This document shows positions 59,181 through 64,000 of a stretch of DNA of 64,000 bases, in pieces. The DNA comes from Oscillibacter valericigenes Sjm18-20 (GTDB lineage Bacteria; Bacillota; Clostridia; Oscillospirales; Oscillospiraceae), in assembly GCA_000283575.1 (NCBI GenBank), contig AP012044.1:3038001-3102000 (forward strand). Direction: 5' to 3'. Below the pieces are notes generated by a model. That model searched no databases. It was not told the DNA's origin and worked only from the letters and a program-made list of their open reading frames with translations. A program made the translations under genes and the position numbers. Position 1 is the stretch's first letter. Each line of letters opens with the position of its first letter.

Positions 59181-60271
59181 GGTGAATTAAAATAACAAGT
59201 GCAACAGAGTAAAAACTCACAGGATACGGCTTCCTGTGGTACAGTGGAGTTGTCGAGACAACACTGTCAGGAGGGATACCCTGTGAGCTATCATCATCTT
59301 ACACTGGAAGAACGGGAAAAACTATCGCTTTTATTAAAAAACTGCTGCCGAATCCGAGTAATTGCAAAAGAGCTGGGCCGCAGCCCCAGCACAATCTGCC
59401 GAGAATTAAAGCGAAATGCCTCCGCACAGGAAGGTCAATGCCGTACTTATCGCTTTCTCCCGGCAGACGAACTGTACCGCGCAAGAATTCATAGAAAACG
59501 AGGCGGGAAGTATGGAAATACCGAATTGTCCGACTACGTCAGAAAGCATCTGCTGCAAACCTGGTCGCCGGAGCAGGTAGCTGGCCGTATTCGGCTGGAT
59601 TATCCTAACGATCGCCGAATGCGTATCAGTCATTCCACAATCTATCGGTGGCTTCGCCTGGGGCGTCTGGAGCAGGCCGCTGCCGTGACACTTCGCCACA
59701 AGGGACAACGGAGGGGCAGGCACCACAGCCACTTTCCCGGAATCAAGTTGTTGAAAAAACGCTGCATAGAGGCATATAGGCGTCAGCGTATCGGTGACTG
59801 GGAACTGGATACGATCGTTTCGGCAAATTATAGCCATTCCGGCCTTCTTTCAATGTGCGACAGAAAAAGCCGATACTGCATGCTGTTCTTTCTGCGTAAT
59901 GCAAAGAGTAACTGGTCTGTATACAAAATTTTGGCAGCGGTATCTGAAACGATGCCGTGCCTGACCTTTACCGCCGACCAGGGCGTTGAATTCGATTGCT
60001 ATAGACAGGTGGAAGATGAACTGAATATCCCATTTTACTTCTGCTCCCCGCACAGCCCGTGGCAAAAAGGCACCGTTGAGAATCTGAATAGTCTTGTGCG
60101 TGAATTCTTCCCCAGAGGAACGGACTTCAGAGACATCAGTAAGGAAGAAGTCGCCGACGCCATGAGCATTCTGAATAACCGGCCAAGAAAATGCCTCGGC
60201 TGGGCAACGCCCGCCGAAGTACTCGCAAACTCCACTTTTTGACATTGTTGCGCTTCTATTGACAATTCACC
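59181..60271. mobile_element. IS30-family insertion sequence with target duplication
   Basis: Ends GGTGAATTAAAATAACAAGT... and the reverse complement of ...CTATTGACAATTCACC form related inverted repeats. GACT is duplicated on both sides (59177-59180 and 60272-60275). Transposase intact. It landed in intergenic DNA and appears recent. Confidence 0.88.
59283..60242 (+). CDS. IS30 family transposase
   Basis: 319 residues from GTG 59283 (AGGAGGGATACCCT upstream). N-terminal helix-turn-helix YHHLTLEEREKLSLLLKNCC, IAKELGRSPSTICRELKRN; DDE core: GDWELDTIV, TFTADQGVEF, SPHSPWQKGTVENLNSLVRE, and the end ILNNRPRKCLGWATP. A complete, probably active enzyme. Confidence 0.93.
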   Translation: MSYHHLTLEEREKLSLLLKNCCRIRVIAKELGRSPSTICRELKRNASAQEGQCRTYRFLPADELYRARIHRKRGGKYGNTELSDYVRKHLLQTWSPEQVAGRIRLDYPNDRRMRISHSTIYRWLRLGRLEQAAAVTLRHKGQRRGRHHSHFPGIKLLKKRCIEAYRRQRIGDWELDTIVSANYSHSGLLSMCDRKSRYCMLFFLRNAKSNWSVYKILAAVSETMPCLTFTADQGVEFDCYRQVEDELNIPFYFCSPHSPWQKGTVENLNSLVREFFPRGTDFRDISKEEVADAMSILNNRPRKCLGWATPAEVLANSTF

Positions 60272-60320
60272 GACTTATAACCTGTTTTAGATTAAGCTAT
60301 ACACCGTGGGGTGAAACTAT

Positions 60321-60530
60321 ATGCCGGATTATAAAGAGATGTATCTAAAGCTGTTTCGCGCCTCGGAGGAGGCGGTGAATGTGTTGATCGCTGCTCAGCG
60401 CGAGTGCGAGGAGCTGTATGTATCCGCGCCAGAGCCAGAGCTGAAGGTTATTACGTTGTCGGAGCAGGGCTGCGGGAACAAAGCGAAACCAACGAATCAT
60501 CCGCAGATCAAAAAGAAGGACTCAGACTGA
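60321..60530 (+). CDS. Small hypothetical protein
   Basis: 69 residues, GGGGTGAAACTAT before ATG 60321. One helix (YKEMYLKLFRASEEAVNVLI) resembling small phage-type proteins, then a charged tail. Function unknown. Confidence 0.55.
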   Translation: MPDYKEMYLKLFRASEEAVNVLIAAQRECEELYVSAPEPELKVITLSEQGCGNKAKPTNHPQIKKKDSD

Positions 60531-60553
60531 TTGCACCAGCCTGAGCCGTTTGC

Positions 60554-61345
60554 CTATGCCTTTTTCACCGCACGGAGCTCGATATAACCCCGCTTGCCGA
60601 TGGGCTCCAGTTGGATGCGCGGGTTCGCGTCATCCCATGCATACCCGATTACCGATGGCTCGTATTTGTCCATAGCCGCCTGCAGCGAATCGATGGCCAC
60701 GCAGTAGTCCTCCTCTGCGAAGGGCTCGCTCTGGAACATCAGATAGGTTGCGGCGGGCAGGTCAATGACGTCGAAGCCATCAGGCACCGGGCCATCATAA
60801 TCCGCTGCGACCTCCACGCCCTGCACATACTCCGAAGTGCCGGGTTTGCGGTACCGCTGTGGCAGCCACAGGCATACCGGCTCGCCGCAAAGGGATTTCA
60901 TGCTGGTGAGTACACCCCACACGTCGCAGCCCACCTCCTCGCAGTAGGCGAAGTAGTCTGCGGCGGCGATTCCACGCTTGATGACAACCTTCCGCGCGGG
61001 CTTTTCCATCACCTGAATAAATACGCTTTTTTCATTTGTCATTTCTGTACGCTCCTTTTTCCAAAGTTCTCGGAATTTGACTCCGTAGGCAGTGAACAGC
61101 GGCAGAGGAACGGGACGCAGGGCGTATTCCTTGGGGTTGCAGCCAAACTCCCGCCGAAACGCCCGCTGATAGCCGTCCACGCTCTCAAAGCCCAGATCGC
61201 AGGCTACGTCGATGACCTTGACCTGCTCGTCCCGCAGCCTCAGAGCCGATTTGGAGAGCCGCAGCCGCCGAATATAGTCGGCGGGGACCAGACCGGTAAG
61301 CTCCTTGAAAATACGGGCGGCATACCACGGCAAGTCCTTTTTCAT
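60554..61345 (-). pseudogene. AraC-type regulator with GyrI-like domain, N-terminus replaced
   Basis: Residues about 10-80 hold the second AraC helix-turn-helix (VIDVACDLGFESVDGYQRAF, GCNPKEYA), and after 110 a GyrI-like effector domain (EKPARKVVIKRGIAAADYFA, YIELRAVKKA). The first ~40 residues of the family, including most of helix-turn-helix 1, are missing; the frame starts at ATG 61345 exactly where a fragment of an amide hydrolase joins. The effector domain could still fold, but DNA binding is doubtful. Confidence 0.7.
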
Positions 61346-61490
61346 TCATGCCGTCCTCAATTTGGATAAACGCGATAGTGTTGCCGTTAAACGCACGGGC
61401 ACCGAACAGCGCGTAGAGGCAGTTCATGTAGAACTTTTCAAGGCTCACAAGGGAATCGCTGTTTTTGCACAGGATCATATTTTGTCCCGT
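61330..61490 (-). pseudogene. Linear amide C-N hydrolase (bile-salt-hydrolase-like) fragment
   Basis: Minus-strand frame KNSDSLVSLEKFYMNCLYAL, FGARAFNGNTIAFIQIEDGM, NEKGLAV is the conserved core of choloylglycine-hydrolase-like proteins. It is joined to the AraC fragment around 61330-61345. Nothing else of the gene remains. Confidence 0.6.
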
Positions 61491-61635
61491 CAGCAACCGC
61501 AAAGGCCCTACAGTGATGATCCGGCTCAAAGCAGTACATGGGAAGTAGCAGATTTGCAATATTCTCAAGTGGGCTGCCCTGGCCGGCCGCCATCCCCTGC
61601 CTCTCCACCAGAACTTTGGGATAATTCCAGTCAAC
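61491..61635. other. Scrap DNA between fragments
   Basis: No gene recognised. Confidence 0.4.
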
Positions 61636-61927
61636 AGCTCGGGAAATTGTCCTGCCTGTGGAGACGGCGGCGTTGCTCCGGCAGGAACATGAACGGCATC
61701 CATCAAGTGAGCCGATGTTCATACACCCCGGTATCCAGAAACCCTACGCGCCTGCCATGATGCGCCTGCTGCACCAAAAGATCATCAAAAAGGCAGGATT
61801 GGAACACATCTGCCTTGAAGATTTGCGGCACACGGTGACCGTTCAGGCGCTGGAAAGCAAAGCGGAAGCCAAAGCGGTGTGGGTGCCGTCGGGCCACCCC
61901 CGCCCTTATACGACCCGATATGCCTAA
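61636..61927 (+). pseudogene. Tyrosine recombinase/integrase fragment
   Basis: Reads REIVLPVETAALLRQEHERH, FIHPGIQKPYAPAMMRLLHQ, KIIKKAGLEHICLEDLRHTV: the catalytic-domain middle with the HxxR-type LRHT motif (Arg and His visible). The final His/Trp and the nucleophile Tyr are missing. The only tyrosine integrase trace in the window. Confidence 0.7.
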
Positions 61928-62652
61928 GGAAATCGGCCCAAAAAGGAAGAACAGGTACCCGCGTCCGACCCAAATGCGCCCACCAATGAAAACTGTAAAA
62001 AGCAATGGATGAGATCGTAGCCCCGCCTGGCAAGCAGCTTTTGGCGAATCGCATCCTCCCGCTTTTTGTAGCTTTCCGCAGCTTCTTTACTGATTGGCTG
62101 TTCGAGGGTGGTTAAATATGCGTCTTTTCCGCCGTACCACTCTACGACTTTCGCGTAGCGCTTTTGCATATTCTCCGAAGAAACGACCTCCATATAATGC
62201 TTTTTCCACTGTTCTACACCGCCAAATTCACCAATGGCCGTTTGGCGCATTTCCTCCGTCATACTGTCAAACATCAACTGAAACATTTTCTCGATCTCTG
62301 TTTTTGTGAAAACCGTAAAATCCATCCTGCTGTCTCCTTTCAGTGCGTCATCCACGCTGGCAATCAGGCGCTCCATGCGCTCTTTTTTTGCCACCAGCAT
62401 TTCTCTTTGCATGTGCAAAATTCGGTTTCGGTCAAGAGATGGGTTTTCCATGACGGTTTTGATTTCCTTGAGAGAAATGTCAAACTCACGAAAAAGCAGG
62501 ATTTGCTGTAATGTTTCCAATGCTTTATCGTCATAAAGCCGGTATCCCGCTTCACTTTTTTCCGAAGGGGGAAACAATCCGATCTCGTCGTAATAGTGAA
62601 GCGTACGCGCGCTGATGCCGGTGAGCTTTGATACTTCCTTGACCGTTTTCAT
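61924..62652 (-). CDS. MerR-family regulator with TipAS-like domain, C-terminus altered
   Basis: 242 residues. N-terminal MerR helix-turn-helix (VKEVSKLTGISARTLHYYDE, IGLFPPSEKSEAGYRLYDDK), coiled dimer helix, then a TipAS-like helical ligand domain to about residue 205. After REDAIRQKLLARRGYD the sequence turns to LIHCFLQFSLVGAFGSDAGT, from the neighbouring integrase scrap. So the last ~30 residues are replaced; DNA binding should remain. Confidence 0.75.
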   Translation of the reverse strand: MKTVKEVSKLTGISARTLHYYDEIGLFPPSEKSEAGYRLYDDKALETLQQILLFREFDISLKEIKTVMENPSLDRNRILHMQREMLVAKKERMERLIASVDDALKGDSRMDFTVFTKTEIEKMFQLMFDSMTEEMRQTAIGEFGGVEQWKKHYMEVVSSENMQKRYAKVVEWYGGKDAYLTTLEQPISKEAAESYKKREDAIRQKLLARRGYDLIHCFLQFSLVGAFGSDAGTCSSFLGRFP

Positions 62653-62811
62653 ACCGTCTGGCCTCCTTCTCCTGATAGGGCAACTATACTCTATGACGCA
62701 GCGTGAAAGTCAATAGGGTTTTGAACTTTTTTTCTTTGCCGGTATTCGGGAGCAGGTCGAGAAGGGAACTCTTCCGCAGTGAGTATGCGCGGCTGCTGAA
62801 AATCCGAATAT

Positions 62812-62858
62812 GAAAGCGTGGAGCGGGTCTTTCACCCGGCTCCACGCTTTTTCTTTTT
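62812..62858 (+). terminator. Terminator-like hairpin
   Basis: AAAGCGTGGAGCGGGT (62813-62828) and ACCCGGCTCCACGCTTT with one bulge, then TTCTTTTTTT. Confidence 0.75.
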
Positions 62859-63138
62859 TTATTGCAACTAAGAAGTACATACAACTTATCAGACTTACAG
62901 CCAGAATGGCAACGGGTCTATGTTTAAATTTCAGACAGAAAGCATCGACCTTCTTCGCACAACATCAAAAGTAAGAACAACGGATTTCTATAATCTGATA
63001 AACACCGATGCCAAATACACCGGACGTGATACTTCTCTAAACTTTTAAGGAACCAGCCTCAAAGGAAGCAAATCGCACAGTGGGTTCGCCTCCTTTGAGT
63101 TTCACCCCGGTTCCAGCTCAAATATCCGGCAGACAGAG
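62859..63138 (+). other. Intergenic with a possible orphan gene end
   Basis: 62920-63048 is an open frame of 42 codons (MFKFQTESIDLLRTTSKVRT then TDFYNLINTDAKYTGRDTSL), protein-like but without a ribosome site; probably the tail of a lost gene. The rest shows nothing definite. Confidence 0.35.
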
Positions 63139-63723
63139 CTATTCGTCGTTTGCAGATTTTCCGTGGATCAGGTTATAGGCTTTTATCGCAATTTCCGGAA
63201 GCAGTTTATATGCGATCATCAGATCGCCGTTTTTCATCGCCAGTGTCTTTTCATCGACGGGGATGTAGGTCAGATCGGAGTCCATCGCTTTCTTTGGATT
63301 GCTGTCCATTAACACGTCCAACGCCGCCAACAGTAAAGCATCTTTCTGCTCCAAGGCGGCATACGTTTTCCTCTTCTTTTTAAAGGACTGCACCGTTGAA
63401 AATTCGCCGAGAATTCCGCAGCCGACGGCCGCTATTCCCATCAGGCGCAGCGCACCATTGGAGGTTCCGAACAGAACCACCAGTATCAGTCCCATCGCCA
63501 GAATTGCGCCAAAGGAGGCACAGTTTCTGAAGAAACAAACCCCTGGCTTTTGGATTTTTGCCAGCCGTGCGGCGGCGCACGTCCGGCAGACACCATAGTC
63601 CTGAAAATTTCCCAGCGCCTGTACCCGCTTTTCGCCGGTCATATCCCGGATATGCAGCGTCTGCACCTCCAGTACACGGAAGGAATAAGCAGCGGCCTGA
63701 CCACAACGAATGCATTTTGCCAT
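63139..63723 (-). CDS. Zinc-ribbon membrane protein, hypothetical
   Basis: 194 residues. N-terminal zinc-ribbon-like pairs CIRCG and CRTC (residues 4-7 and about 46-49), two membrane segments (about 68-86 and 90-108), then a cytoplasmic helical domain. This plan recurs in clostridial proteins of unknown function. GGAAAGGAAATAG precedes ATG 63723. Confidence 0.65.
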   Translation of the reverse strand: MAKCIRCGQAAAYSFRVLEVQTLHIRDMTGEKRVQALGNFQDYGVCRTCAAARLAKIQKPGVCFFRNCASFGAILAMGLILVVLFGTSNGALRLMGIAAVGCGILGEFSTVQSFKKKRKTYAALEQKDALLLAALDVLMDSNPKKAMDSDLTYIPVDEKTLAMKNGDLMIAYKLLPEIAIKAYNLIHGKSANDE

Positions 63724-63819
63724 ATCTATTTCCTTTCCGTTACAATGCTCTTTCCCTGTGAGAAGCGACGGGTACTGTCGGAAATTGGCAGCGCTTTGAC
63801 CGCAAGAGCAGGAAGTAAA

Positions 63820-64000
63820 TTATAACATTCCGCCCAGCGTGGACAGCATCAGGCTGCCGATGAGAAGAATGATCGCGCCGCCCAGGCGGGAAGAAATCTG
63901 AGCGAAGGGCATCAGTTCTATGCGATTGGCTGCAGACAGAACGGCCACGTCGCCGGTTCCGCCCATATTAGCCATGCACAATCCGGCCGTAAGGCCGGCC
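63820..64000 (-). CDS. 2-hydroxycarboxylate (citrate/malate) transporter, C-terminal end
   Basis: The last 59 codons: [40 protein letters not shown], then a membrane helix and stop TAA at 63820-63822. The [10 protein letters not shown] loop with AANR and the [12 protein letters not shown] segment are the hallmark of the 2HCT (CitS/MaeN-like) sodium symporters. The remainder lies outside the window. Confidence 0.82.
   Translation of the reverse strand, partial: AGLTAGLCMANMGGTGDVAVLSAANRIELMPFAQISSRLGGAIILLIGSLMLSTLGGML

Overview
The window looks like part of a gut-type Clostridia chromosome (Bacillota; Oscillospiraceae/Lachnospiraceae-like). This rests on AGGAGG ribosome sites, three ECF-type sigma/anti-sigma pairs, Tn1549/CTn5-type conjugation genes, DUF6076, DUF4366 and DUF4315 proteins, TnpW and an Lsa-type ABC-F. 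Much of it is accumulated mobile DNA in several stages of decay.

Layout. 1-3.8 kb: GNAT acetyltransferases, a flavodoxin-like protein, a hydrolase remnant and an Lsa-family ABC-F gene behind an attenuator-like leader. 4.1-30.4 kb: a degenerate Tn1549/CTn5-like conjugative element, mostly on the minus strand. Its own large serine recombinase is split: the 3' half is at 4.17-5.46 kb and the 5' half at 13.70-14.12 kb. Between the halves sits a complete-looking 8.24-kb mobilizable element (5.46-13.70 kb) with its own serine recombinase, relaxase, MobC, oriT-like repeats and a plus-strand cargo (DUF6076, sigma/DUF4367, two exported proteins, VanZ). Removing the inner element restores the outer recombinase frame exactly. 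The outer element continues with TnpW, small regulators, a BlaI/M56/exported-peptide cassette (17.0-18.9 kb), a broken relaxase, an inserted regulator block (20.8-22.8 kb), CD1845, MobC and transfer genes (DUF4366, a VirB4-DUF4315 deletion fusion, PrgI, methyltransferases, VirB6-like, Maff2). It stops in a stub of VirD4.

30.5-33.4 kb is scrap: a RelA/SpoT-like gene cut by an IS3 element and remnants of DUF6076, a metallophosphoesterase and an IS256 transposase. 33.4-40.7 kb holds a second BlaI/M56/exported-peptide cassette, divergent from an exported protein, a lipoprotein and an ABC transporter with a double-length permease. 40.7-44.9 kb: Fic and IS150-type remnants, a frameshifted amidase, a lipoprotein and scraps of a second conjugative element. 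44.9-52.0 kb is mostly ordinary chromosomal genes (PfpI, WYL regulator, frameshifted CDP-alcohol phosphatidyltransferase, DUF3795, sigma/anti-sigma, CatA-like acetyltransferase, PNPOx, GNAT-YoaP). 52.1-55.2 kb: pseudogenes plus a second copy of the conjugative-element regulatory segment and a KTR protein. 55.2-64 kb: sigma/DUF4179 pair, XRE regulators, phosphodiesterase, GNAT, an intact IS30 with target duplication, chimeric regulators, and the end of a 2-hydroxycarboxylate transporter.

Most unusual signals: (1) the nested serine-recombinase insertion; (2) a 22-23-bp palindromic repeat, about eleven copies, placed right after stop codons or in the last codons of conjugative-element genes and twice encoding the same peptide SGQSVPK; (3) two paralogous three-gene modules of BlaI-like repressor, M56 protease without a penicillin-sensor domain, and a ~79-residue exported peptide with a conserved WSITE-KWLT-W tail. 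Module 3 is my best candidate for an undescribed sensing or immunity system. Functions are inferred from sequence reading alone; no searches were run.
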